This document shows, piece after piece, positions 45,701-55,584 of a stretch of DNA of 64,000 bases. Position 1 is the first letter of the stretch. Every line of letters starts with the position of its first letter. The position numbers and the translations under genes are program-made. The notes below the pieces were generated by a model. The model was not told where the DNA came from and did not search any database. It saw only the letters and a program-made list of their open reading frames with translations. The DNA is from Patiria pectinifera (Eukaryota > Echinodermata > Asteroidea > Valvatida > Asterinidae): contig CM057141.1 in NCBI GenBank assembly GCA_029964075.1, forward strand, positions 310,001 through 374,000. Reading direction: 5' to 3'.

Positions 45701-48700
45701 ATAAAATTGTATGTATAGTGTACGTATGTTGAATCTGATTAAACAATTAAATTTCAAATATTAGCTTACTGCCCAAGTGTTACTAGTTAAATTTTAATTA
45801 AACACACCATTCCTTTTTGTATCATTTGCCACCAAAATGAAGAAGCACCATGCTAGGAATGCAAGAGTAACATCATTTTTATATTGGCTGGCTTTTTTTC
45901 TTTTTCTTGGTGTGTCACCTTCGTGAAGGCCAATGTGTCATGCCCAAACACACCCCTCGAGTCACAAGGTCTTACCCTCCATTGTTGTACCCAGCCTTGG
46001 TCCCCAGTCATTGATGACACATCAACAGGCTGCTGGGATCGGACCGACAATGAACAAATTCCCTGTTACAACCAACAAATTCCCTGTTATCCCTGTTACG
46101 TATTGCACGGATTCCCGGTTACGTATTACATGGCGTGAAGACACCGTACTTGAGCGTGTCACCTCTCCCCAGACAATGCTACATAAAAGTAATCACATTA
46201 CCAAGATCGGGTTCGGAAGACACTTGCTACTTTGTTATATTAGCTGCTTAAGACTCTGACATTCATGGAAGTTAAAATAATCTAACTGCAGTAGTTTAGA
46301 CCAATTGTTGTGTGGTCATCATCACTGGTTCAGCATGCTATTTGTGCCATTGTTGTAGTTGCACTCTCCAAGACTTGCACCACAATCTGCTGGGGTTGGA
46401 TTCATTTTCCCATTTTTTGTATCTTTTGTTTTCCTTTAGTTATATTGGTTTTGTTTCCTTTTTTTTATTATTAATTTTTTTGACAGAATTACTCTTTGAT
46501 TACAGACAAGATTGCCGCATTTAACTAGACAAAATTAAAACAATGTGCTCTCCGTCAGTAAATTGGCTTGATGTCTCTAAAGTGCACCATTTTGAGCCCA
46601 TGGGCTCCCAAGTGAAGCCGAGGGAACTAGTTTGTCAACTTCCAATACCGAGGGGAGCTAATATCGACTGTCCACCCGAAATAAACCATGTTATATTTGT
46701 TTTACTATACCTCATACATATTCAGTTGCCGAATTTTGTTTTATTATTATGCACCTAAAACAAAATTCGGGGAAACTTGTACAGCTCACCAAAAGATTCA
46801 ACTTCAATTACTAGTTCGGTTCGTTTGCAATATAATACAGTTACTACAGTTGTAAATACAGTTGTTTGCAATGTGTACAACTTTCTTTTGTACAGGAGAC
46901 ATCTTTACACGGTCTATACATTTTCTCCAGTACGGCATCATTGAGCTCTGGAAATTAACATTTACGCGAACCGTGCAACCATGCATCTCTCCTGTGCGAT
47001 GTTCGCGCGTGCGTACTGCACCCGTGCGACAGTTCCTCGATTGCTCTGTAAAGCGCATGCGTAGTAGACTGTCGCACGGGTAACCCATGCGACAGTCTAC
47101 TACGCATGCGTATTTACAATGTGCGTGAATCCTCGCGCGTGCGTTTGGTAAACAGCAAGAATAACTTCTGGCACGTGATGGTGAATTGACCAGTGAACGT
47201 TTGGCTCTTGATCATGAATATGTATGAGGTATAGTAATTGCCTCTGCAACAGAAAATTGTTCACTGAGAAAAACCTACACTACAGGTAGGTAGAAATGAA
47301 ATATGTACATTTTGTACGTGATGCCCTATTCATATTCATTGTTTGTTGTATTTTTTTATTTTTGTAGAATTTGACACTACAGCGGAGGTTAATGGAAAAC
47401 ATGGCCATCGCTAGAGCAAGGGAAGCTGCGGTATCCTTTCCATTGGTTATTTTGTGGTGTCTTGTCTTCATGTAAAGATGGTTCTGTGTGGCCTACCTTG
47501 CAAGAGCTGTGTGTGTGGTACACATGCCTGCAGTAATTCTTGTACTCATGCCCCCTTTTCATCCCAGTGCACACAAACCTGCAGCGTTAATACATTCACG
47601 TGGATACTGCAACCCATTGCAGCTATCTAACAAGTGTTTGGCCTCTCATTGTTGTAATACTTGTGGAGTGCTTGTGCATTACCTCTATAGCTGATGATTG
47701 TGTTTGAAAAGTATAAAGTTTACTAAAAAGTCAGTCGCCTTCCTTAACTTGTTTGGATCCCCGAATGCAGAACCCGTCAGTGTCCAAACAGGCATTCAGA
47801 TCTTTGATTGTGTCTACTATCGTATATATGCCCATGTAGTTGCAACTGGCAAAGACCTACACATAGCACTTGACTAGAGATTCAGATATAGTCTCAGCTC
47901 TTCGTTTGACCTTTCACCCTTGACCTGACCGATCAGCTGGCTAAGAAGATCCAGGAGCGACACCAGCGCTTGCAGGAGGAAGCAGCTCGGAGATTTTCCA
48001 CCACCGGAGAACCAACAAGGGCCGAGATGGAACTCCGACAGATGTATGCCAGCGTTATGGAGTTTGAAAGTAACGAGGTGGGTTTATACGAACTTGCGCT
48101 TTTCGTTAAAAGCCATATCCGGTCCCACAACTTCCTTTACAATATTAGTTATAGATCGCTCTATATCCAACAAATGATGCTTAAGCTTGGGCTCAAATAC
48201 ATCAAATTCCTAACTATTTGTATAAAGCATTTTGTGACCTCTGCAACTTCAGTCGCCATTTACCAGAGTGGACCACACATATTCCCAATGCATCTGTTTA
48301 CAATTGTACCCTTTATTTTTATATTTTTTCACATCAGAGCTGGTTGTTAGAGTGGCGACACAAGCTACAAAAGTCGCCCCGAGACCTACAGTTCATCCAT
48401 GCTCTGATTGGCCACATCTTAGCCTGCCCCGCCCACCCTTTCACCCAACTACTCAAGAAGTTTCAGTTTACCGTCTACCAAACCCTGCTGCCGCTGGTGC
48501 AGAAGGACACTGACACACTGGAGCAGATCAAAGTGCCTTACAAGATGGTGGAGCCTCTGAAGCTGGCTGGTGGGTATCTGGTCTGTGCGTGGCCCCTAGA
48601 GGGCGCTATGTAAGCTTACTTGAAAACAACCAAAGGCAGCAACGTAACATAATGCTCATAATGATTACAAATAGACTTCTATGTAGTAAATTCAAACTTT

Positions 48701-51700
48701 GTTAGAGTAGTACACAACCTTTGCCTTAATTTCCACAAAATTGTAGGTCTATTCTTTTGTATTAGAATGTTTTGGTCGTGTTAAAACCCTAATTAACAGT
48801 CATGTATCCTTCAATTTTAATATAGTTTTTCACGCACCGTAGGGAGTTAGGGTTGAGCAACTGTATATGACTGACATTGACTTTCTGCCGTTTCACTGGG
48901 AGCCAATGAATGCATACACGACTGTATTCAGAGATACGTGTACAATGAACGTCACTAATCTTGGCACGATTCCAATAATGATGTCATCAACCCCTGCCCT
49001 GGATGGCATTGCTAGCCTCGAGGGGTCGATGATGTCACTAACGATGTGTCATGACTATGACAACAATGCTTGACAACGATCTGAAATGACCTTGAGGCAC
49101 ACTTTTAATGTGAAGTGAACTTTAATTGTTTAATGTATCAATTCAATTTCTTTAAGTTTTGTCATCAGATTATAGAAATACAGCTACATGTCAGTTTTGA
49201 TCAGTGCCTCTAAACAAAAAGAAAATGAATTCAAAGTGTTGCTTAACAAATCTTGCACTAAAAAATATAGAAAATAGAGAACAAGCATTTTTTTCAGAAA
49301 AAAAAACATGCCACGTGGTTTTCATTCATTGGACTTTAACAATCAAGACAATCACAACTGAAATTAGCGTTAAGGAATACTTATTAAAAATAGTCTGACT
49401 TGGACAGATATTTTTGTAAGAATTAGAGGAAGAACATTGGCTTTTTCCACACAAGCACCCATGCCCAGCCTGTTGGCTAATATCCTTTTGATGGTATTTT
49501 TTATCTCTCCTTTGTCATCAGGCTCTGAGCGGAAAGTTATTCCCCCCAACGGTTTTGCAAACCCCGGGGACCTGATGGATAAGAGTCTTGATGAGGACCT
49601 GATGCGTCGACTCCATGCTCTGAGGAACTCTAGCGATGATGAGAAGAGGGAGTCCCTGTATGGTGACATGCTTGCCTCGTCCTCATCACTGGATGAAGAT
49701 GAGGAAGATGATCTGTGGGATGAGCTAAATGATGGTGATAACACATTAGAGGATGGCATAGGGGCGGAGTTAGAGGATGCCAGAGAAGGGGATGGGATTG
49801 CATCGAACGTGGACAATGCCTCCATCAAGAGCAAAGTGTCTGTTGAAGTTGAGCTGTGTGACGACCGGGATGACTCTCAGGTCAGTCATCACAGCGACGG
49901 AAATGGAAACAACGATGAGGAGAATCTTGGAGATGCAACTGTTAGCAATCAGGAACACTCTGTTGATGAATGCGGGGATCAGGGAAAAGGAGGAGAGAAT
50001 GGTGTATCGCAGGAGGAGGAAGAAGCTAGAATACTGGCTGCAGAGATAGCGGAGGAGGAGCTTGGAGATGATGATGGTGAGGATGTCGTCAGGCAGATGA
50101 AGAGAATCAGCGCTGAGGTCAAGGAAGATCTCCAGGAGGCACTGGCAGAAGGGGAAGAACTGAGAATGGAATTGGAAAAACAGATTGCACAGGATACAGC
50201 TCAGGGAGCAAACCCTCAGAATGGAGAAGATAGCACTGAAGAGACAGCTGACAAGTCTCAAGATGATCTGGATAGAAACTCAGATGATGGAGAAGTTGAC
50301 CAAATATCATTGACTCCATCTTGTGAAGATGAGAAAGTAAGCGGTGGTGAACCTGAAGAAGCAGAAAGCAATGGTAACAGAACTCTGGATGATTCGGAGC
50401 AAACAGATGACAGGAGTCAAGGAGGAGAGAAGGAAAGACAAGAGGTGAGGGAGGCAAAGCAGATGAGCAAGGAGGAGGAGGAACAGGAGAGGATTGCCAA
50501 GCTACAAGAGGATGCCTTACAGAGGCATCTCAAGCACATCTCCAAGGATATCCAGTCTTATCTAGGTATGATTAGAACAGATTCTTCAATATGTCTCTGG
50601 TTGAAAACTCTAACATGTCGAGTCTGTACTCTCAATATGCACAAAATATGTGAACTTTTATCAATCATTTTTTACATGTTAAAGCACAGTCATCTTGGCC
50701 AATTTTAAAAAATAGTAAAATCACAGCTTCCATAATGAAATATATGATACTCTTCAAATATTTAAATAATGAATTCAAGTTCTACCCCCAAATTCTAAAG
50801 AGTAAAGACCTGCCCTCCTGGTTTGTGTTTTTGTAGATAGACTGCAATCCCTATTGGTTGCTATCTATGAGGAGCTGGATTCAGCCGTTGCCAAAGAGCA
50901 GTGCATCGCTGTCATTGAGAAACACTTCTTCCATCTCATATGGCAGCCACTTCTTACCCTCTTCAGGTAAGACACAGGCGTGGTCCTAGACTAGTTTGGG
51001 GGGGGTAAATGGAAGCATTTTTTTATTCTGATTTTTTAGGACCTTTTTTTCAGTACACTAGGAAAATGTCATGGGGGGTTTTGGTAAAAGATAATGTTTT
51101 AAGAATTTTTTAAAATATTGAAAACATCAAACAAAATTGGGAAAATTCTGTTTACTTACCATGAGGAAACGTTTGCAGAATAAATCCTTTTTGGGGGTGG
51201 GAGGGAGGGGTTGGGGGTAGGGCTCCTAAGCTTCCTCTCTCCAGAACTATACTCTGCAAACATAACTTCTTCATATGTATTCTCAGCAATTAGAGGATCA
51301 ATCTGAGCCTCTTTTTTTGAGATTGTCAGCTGATTCGGTTTAAGTGTTTAGCTTAAAATAAACAGCCTTTCTTAGTCTCACAAGAACAGTCAACTAAGTC
51401 TCCCAATTCCAAGTCCTGCCAGATATGTGGCCCTCCGAAAACTATGCTGTTGGACAAAGTCACCAGACTAAATGGAAATCAACAAGACTCTTGGATCAGG
51501 TCTCTTCCATATTCTCTCCTCTCTAACAGGCGAGCCAACCTGCATAGAGAAATCTCCGCCGCCACAGCCATGACCAAATACCAACACGCCCGGCCGGAGA
51601 ATATCGGCATTATCAAGAAACTCTGCCTAGATGACGAGAGTGACCGCTACCCATACCAGCTAGCTGTGGAAGAACTCAGGAGAATCAGTGGTTACTTCAG

Positions 51701-53280
51701 CCCACTGGAGAAGCTTGAATGTGTGGGTGAGTACAATAAGGAATAAGTGTAGGCTTGCCCAGTTGAACTGGACATCAAAGTGTTACGTTTATACTCTGTG
51801 ACTCAGTCAGTCAGTTATATCAGATAGTCAGTCAGTGACACAGTCAGATGACAATAAGCTAGCTCTTCAGGTTCAGCCAATAACCCTCCTGCTACAGATA
51901 TGTCCCCTCCGAGTCCCCAAGTACACTAGAAGTGTTAGGTGATAAGGACTCCCTGTAAGAACATTAAATAACAATTACGTATGGTCTGTTCATGTGCAAC
52001 CCATTGATAGAGACACATCATGTGCACAAGCTGGTTCACAAGCATGTGGCTCTGTTACAATTAACATTGCAACGTGCTTACATATCAATCCACATCACAG
52101 TATCATTGTATGGTACTTTCCCCTTTAATAGCATCATTTTCCCTTTTTTCCAGTGAAAGCCTCTCGTGCTATCGTTACCTGTGTAGGCGACTATTACGAA
52201 GCCCAAGGAAGATCAAGGGAAAACACAGAGAATGCTGTGTGAGTTTTATTTGATTTTGTTTACCTGAATGATCAAGATTGTATCAGAAATATGGTATCAG
52301 AAATATGGTAATTAGAAGATTGGGGCGTTTTGATGTTCACTTTTTGTCCCTTTTTAAGTTTTTTGGACCAATTGCAGTTGGTCCTAACCGAAAAAATGTT
52401 GAACTCTCAATAATTTAAAATGTTAACCTTCAAGAAATAATTTAGTCCACCCCTCCAAAAACTTAATCCATCCACTTGTATTCTATAGCTAATTAGTGAG
52501 CCATTGTAGATTTGTAAATCCAAAATCACCCATGTGGCTGTCACAAGAGTTCAAGTTGCAAAAACACCCCAAAACGGAACCCCAAATTGCATCATTGTCA
52601 ACTGTGTTAAATGATATTGCATGAAACAGCGATACTTGCAATCTTGTCAAATTCATTATCTATAACACAGAATACATACAGAATCAGATGTATTGTTAAA
52701 TGACATATCATGAAATTACATGCATTTTGTCCTTCAAATGTTCACAGGGGTTGCGACGATTTGTTGCCCATCTTGAGTTATGTGGTCATCAAGTCAGCCC
52801 TGCCGCACATCGTATCTGAATGTAGCATCATGGAGGAGTTTATACACGAGGGGTGAGAACACAGATCCTTGTATTACACTCTCTGGCACCATGATATACC
52901 ATGGCTGTCCTAAATTGAAATGCTCTGCAGTTAGCATTGTAATCTCACTGAAACATAATGTAGCCAACGCCATGCCTCATGATGCTGCTATGCAACTTCA
53001 GAGGTTGAATTTAGGCACAAAAAAAATGACTGCTTTCTGATTGATTTTGCTGAACTTATTCTTTGAGCTTTTCATGCTGTTTTGTGTAAAAAAAAATTGA
53101 CATGTGCAACTTCCCATTGGTGGTAGATGATGACATCTTAATCAACACAGAATGTAACAAAGTAAGTTATTGTCATCGCTGTGTCTGTTTCTGTTCAGGT
53201 ATCTGTTTGGGGAGGAAGGATACTGCTTGACGACACTACAGACGTCGTTGGGATATGTTCTCAAGCTTGCTGAAGACTGA
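36648..53280 (+). CDS. VPS9D1: VPS9 domain-containing protein 1, 14 exons
   Basis: Gene-level entry; exons follow separately. The joined frame is 2,700 nt, 899 residues plus stop. Residues 1-80 are an MIT-like helical hairpin ([45 protein letters not shown]). A Pro/Ser linker follows (~82-160), then a conserved coiled-coil (~165-275), a conserved helical segment (~276-352), a long acidic insert (~385-660), and a C-terminal VPS9 domain (~700-895) with [18 protein letters not shown]. Family knowledge: VPS9 domains are GDP/GTP exchange factors for Rab5-family GTPases on endosomes. Human VPS9D1 has the same order but is shorter (about 630 residues); most of the excess is in the acidic insert. Confidence 0.95.
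36829..37122. mobile_element. Non-autonomous element with GGGCGGAT ends
   Basis: AAGGGCGGATGCATGG on the left and CTGGATCCGCCCTC on the right form inverted ends around C and A tracts. Flanks TGATGAGA and CGATAAGA match at six of eight bases. It sits in VPS9D1 intron 1. Confidence 0.5.
37268..37340 (+). CDS. VPS9D1: VPS9D1 exon 2: MIT-like helix 2
   Basis: [20 protein letters not shown] followed by SKSQ. Acceptor CCCTTTAG; one leftover base joins exon 3 as Gly. Confidence 0.92.
37734..37829 (+). CDS. VPS9D1: VPS9D1 exon 3: MIT-like helix 3
   Basis: Begins [20 protein letters not shown] and continues [12 protein letters not shown]. This completes the three-helix MIT-like region. Confidence 0.9.
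38059..38305 (+). CDS. VPS9D1: VPS9D1 exon 4: Pro/Ser-rich linker
   Basis: 82 codons with [20 protein letters not shown] and several PxxP stretches. Disordered; donor GTATGT, phase 2. Confidence 0.88.
38747..38876 (+). CDS. VPS9D1: VPS9D1 exon 5: conserved coiled-coil start
   Basis: [20 protein letters not shown] and [14 protein letters not shown]. The L-T-P-L-E-x-A ... E-N-x-R-L motif is conserved in VPS9D1. The next intron is 8.5 kb. Confidence 0.92.
39084..39116. repeat. Fragment related to the tRNA-like foldback arm
   Basis: GTGCCACACTGAGTTTACAG followed by TGTTTAAA matches the inner end of the 54-bp arm of the element at 10.14 kb with one or two changes. It follows poly-A and poly-G runs (39,050-39,082). 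Confidence 0.5.
39132..40197. mobile_element. hAT-like non-autonomous element, 1,066 bp
   Basis: Inverted ends CAGAGGTG/CACCTCTG are flanked by a perfect 8-bp duplication ATGTATAT (39124-39131 and 40198-40205). Both subterminal regions are packed with CAAGTC and CAAGTCACAAGTCA words (39,140-39,330 and 40,020-40,190), as subterminal transposase-binding repeats often are. The interior has no transposase-like frame. It lies in VPS9D1 intron 5. Confidence 0.88.
41574..42608 (+). CDS. Class A (rhodopsin-like) GPCR, intronless, nested in VPS9D1 intron
   Basis: 344 residues from the ATG at 41574 (context AGTATGG); in-frame ATGs at 41529 and 41553 are alternatives. Starts MANWTDAEL with an N-glycosylation sequon. 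Seven hydrophobic helices are visible. Class A marks: TM2 VVDFLLPFW (Asp), TM3 end [11 protein letters not shown] (ERH in place of DRY), TM4 CTWLSS (Trp), TM5 VSVPII (Pro), TM6 [10 protein letters not shown] (Pro). TM7 reads SLSVSLIY in place of NPxxY. The ligand cannot be told. Such divergent single-exon receptors are numerous in echinoderms and amphioxus. It lies on the same strand as its host gene. Confidence 0.88.
   Translation: MANWTDAELSPPLDSARRIGYPYIFDLSNSADFKTIFLAFDFVTILSSGVVCLVFLTRPKSLSTSLTLLQINQCVVDFLLPFWMALYTLIPSPRDLISSSLGSQLICCLWMSLWPIPLIFEACLINFMLMVVERHFAICHPIRHRLWKLHSGRRAKIAILCTWLSSLVCVTVDFAVALDPIPKAGSCQGLRRSSPATIPTSFWAFLVIMVSVPIITIVCFLRTVLKLCKLGSQHGVVHGNALHRAKRNFLVVMSVTFTATIATLVPVCLLWIVDALIDSKWERKLIYLINDIIICTIMIKSLSVSLIYMTGSRRFRQELIKLLRKYKRKLWPNNEIIPLDSIHV
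42996..43245 (+). repeat. 11-bp minisatellite, about 20 copies
   Basis: Unit GTCATGGAAAA, very regular between 43,016 and 43,180, with variants at the edges (GTCACGGAAAA, GTCATAGAAAA). It has no stop codon in plus-strand frames, so it produces a false open frame. Located 0.4 kb downstream of the GPCR. Confidence 0.95.
44878..44928 (+). CDS. Possible alternative first exon of VPS9D1
   Basis: ATG followed by 16 further codons ([17 protein letters not shown]) ends at a strong GTAAGT donor in phase 0, which fits exon 6 (47368). This would make a shorter VPS9D1 lacking the MIT-like region. Only the splice signal and phase support it. Confidence 0.35.
47054..47110. repeat. Perfect 23-bp inverted repeat (hairpin)
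   Basis: CGCATGCGTAGTAGACTGTC plus GCA (47054-47076) is inverted at 47088-47110 around an 11-base loop that can pair further (GGG/CCC). GC-rich against an AT-rich intron. A related half-motif GTGCGACAG lies at about 47,023. Confidence 0.8.
47368..47430 (+). CDS. VPS9D1: VPS9D1 exon 6: coiled coil
   Basis: 21 codons, [20 protein letters not shown] plus A, matching the L-x-L-Q-R-x-x-M-E-N-x-x-I-A-x-A-R-E motif of VPS9D1. Phase 0 at both ends. Donor GTATCC is weak but in frame. Confidence 0.9.
47937..48077 (+). CDS. VPS9D1: VPS9D1 exon 7: coiled coil
   Basis: [20 protein letters not shown] then [18 protein letters not shown]. Acceptor GATCAG, donor GTGGGT, phase 0. Confidence 0.92.
48338..48569 (+). 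CDS. VPS9D1: VPS9D1 exon 8: conserved helical segment
   Basis: 77 codons: [20 protein letters not shown], then [20 protein letters not shown] and [13 protein letters not shown]. Family-specific helical region before the acidic insert. Confidence 0.93.
49522..50565 (+). CDS. VPS9D1: VPS9D1 exon 9: acidic insert
   Basis: 347 codons, beginning [20 protein letters not shown], then dominated by Asp, Glu, Ser and Asn, and ending in a helix ([16 protein letters not shown]) that leads into VPS9. The size of this single exon explains most of the extra length over the vertebrate protein. Confidence 0.92.
50837..50966 (+). CDS. VPS9D1: VPS9D1 exon 10: start of VPS9 domain
   Basis: [20 protein letters not shown] then [16 protein letters not shown]. 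Helical lead-in of the VPS9 fold. Phase 1 to 2. Confidence 0.93.
51530..51726 (+). CDS. VPS9D1: VPS9D1 exon 11: VPS9 domain
   Basis: [20 protein letters not shown], then [20 protein letters not shown] and EKLECV. The P-x-E-K-L-x-C motif is a VPS9 signature. Confidence 0.95.
52154..52238 (+). CDS. VPS9D1: VPS9D1 exon 12: VPS9 domain
   Basis: [20 protein letters not shown] then SRENTENAV. Acceptor TTTCCAG, donor GTGAGT. Confidence 0.93.
52748..52852 (+). CDS. VPS9D1: VPS9D1 exon 13: VPS9 catalytic core
   Basis: [20 protein letters not shown] followed by [15 protein letters not shown]. The D-D-L-L-P-x-L-x-Y-V-V-I motif holds the conserved Asp that contacts Rab5-family GTPases in known VPS9 domains. 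Confidence 0.97.
53199..53280 (+). CDS. VPS9D1: VPS9D1 exon 14: end of VPS9 domain and stop
   Basis: [20 protein letters not shown] and LKLAED, then TGA at 53278-53280. The G-E-x-G-Y-x-L-T-x-L-Q pattern ends VPS9 domains. Confidence 0.96.
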
Positions 53281-55584
53281 TAATACAATACGTGGATGAC
53301 CATAACGCAGACTGATGTACCCTGTGTATCAACCATCATTAGTGGGTGGCATGCAATAGGCTTGTCCAATGACGCCTATAGATCCTTAATATAGCAGCCA
53401 TCTTGGAGATGTGTGAGGCTTGTCCAACAGGGATGACCTCTAGCGCATTCATTGTTAATGAATTGAAATAACAAAACTCCTCCAAATGAATGCTGACTGC
53501 AATAGGATCTTTATGAAGTGATTTTTTCGAGCATAGTTTGTGTTCAATATCCAGAGTTACATTGTACACCTAAGTCTCTCTATCTCTGTTACTGTGGAAG
53601 GCGAATTTGTGTAAGGAGTCCAAATTGAAGTTCTACAGGGTGAGTCAAAAGAAATTGAGCTGGAAGAAATTAAATTTGACGCACCCACTAATGAAGCATG
53701 TATTAAACAGGCATGTTCTTCCACTCATGTGAAGAAAAAAAAAGAATTACTGAAAATTGATCTATGCTAACAGATGTTATGCATGTTTTACCATGCAGAA
53801 CCCATTGTTTTTTACAGCTGTATGCTAAATGCTTTGACGCTATTGAGCTGAATAAGAACAAGAGATTACACACAGGCATTCAAATACAATTGACATTTTA
53901 ATAATTTGAATTAAGCCTGAAACATTTTTTTTTACCGTCAGAATTTGTGTTTTGTATATATGAGGAACATATCAAGTCTGTTTCTGAAATGATGATGGTG
54001 CTTTTTGTCTGTTTTCCTTTGCAAATGTTTGTTCAATCATGGAGGTAAGAAAACCCAATGGTTCATAATTTAAAGGGTATTCATCAATGCGTATTGGTAA
54101 TTGATCATTGGTGGACAGCTCAATTTTGTGATATTTCTATTAAAAATAGTAATAACTTGTGCATAAAATATGCAAATTACGTGGAACTTTCACAGTTACT
54201 AGTCAATAGCATGACATTTTTATGACATGGAGTGAGTCACATATTTTTTTAAAATGTTTTTCTCTAACTCAGTTGCTTTCTTCAAGACTCGGTGTATATG
54301 GATATAATTTTGTCAATCATGTATATACACTTATAAATGCAGATGGAACGGGGTTCCGTTTTTGAAAAAGGGAGCTGTGGTTTAGAAACTGCTGTCCGAA
54401 ATTACATTCAAAAATCCAGTATTTCAACGTAAATGAAATCCTGAAATTTGACAAATTACAACAGGATTGTAAGCTTTTTATGCCACTTAGAAAGGGCTGT
54501 GGTTTTAAATATAAACTACTCCAATTATGATGATAAATTTGTTGACATTTTTTCACCTTGAAATAATGCGGATCATGATATAAAATCTTGCCAATTTTTC
54601 GTACGAGTTACGAGAATTATTATCAAATTGTATACCGGTAATTCAAATTCAGTCTTAAGCAACTCACAAGATGTAATTCAAGTGTAATCATGTATGTAAA
54701 CTTTATCATTTAATTTATTTTGAAATACAAAAGCGGTTTACATATATTCATATTTTGAAGAAAAAAATCAAAGAGTTATGCGCATGCCACAAATGTTTTA
54801 AAAATAGGAATGCCTTCTTGTCAGACTAACCTCTTCCAGAAAACGATGTCGATGAGAATGCCAAATCATAACCGTAAACCTTTTGTATGTAATGTAAATT
54901 CATGATCATTGTATGCGGGAAATCAATTAGCACTTTCATAATATCCGCCATCTTGTTCACAGAGCAAAAAGAATACTGATTGGAATGAACGCATGATGAC
55001 TTGGAAGTGCAAAATTTTTCGATTGACATGCGTACTTGTTCATTTTGCCCCATCAACATGATTACTGTGAAAGTGCTTATTGAATTGTTTAAAGTTTTTT
55101 TCTCTGTGTAAAGTTCTTTGAAAATTCATTGAATTTTTTGTCTTTTTCTCTAAAACTGATTGCAATAAATGAAATATCCTTTGGAGATGAAAGTCTCTAC
55201 AATAGACTTGCCTTGTTGAATTCAGGATTATATTGCTTATTCAGATGGTTTGTCTCATGAACTGAACTATTAACCCGTTAATTATTCATTTGTCCAACTT
55301 CAGGCACATTTCTGAAGGGAACGCAATCGTCTTCATCAACAAAATATAAATCACAGTTAACCTTTCTTATCCAACATGTAAATGAATAAGTAAATACATG
55401 AATTTGAAAGAACTTTTTAGAAAATCGCTTGCATTTGTATATCCTAACATTCAAATTCCAAATATCTTATTTCTGTCATTGACATTCCCGTGCTCTTTAA
55501 CCCATTGGATTTGTTTTTTTATTAATAAATTTTCAACTTGTATTTTTTTATTCAAACTTAAAATCTCTGCCTGCAACCCGAATC
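53281..55584 (+). other. Probable VPS9D1 3' UTR and spacer
   Basis: AT-rich, no recognisable coding sequence. A plus-strand AATAAA at 55164-55169 could end a ~1.9 kb 3' UTR; earlier weak signals such as AATAAG exist. The last ~150 bp show loose similarity to the satellite (ACATTCAAATTCCAAATATC), perhaps a decayed edge copy. Confidence 0.45.
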
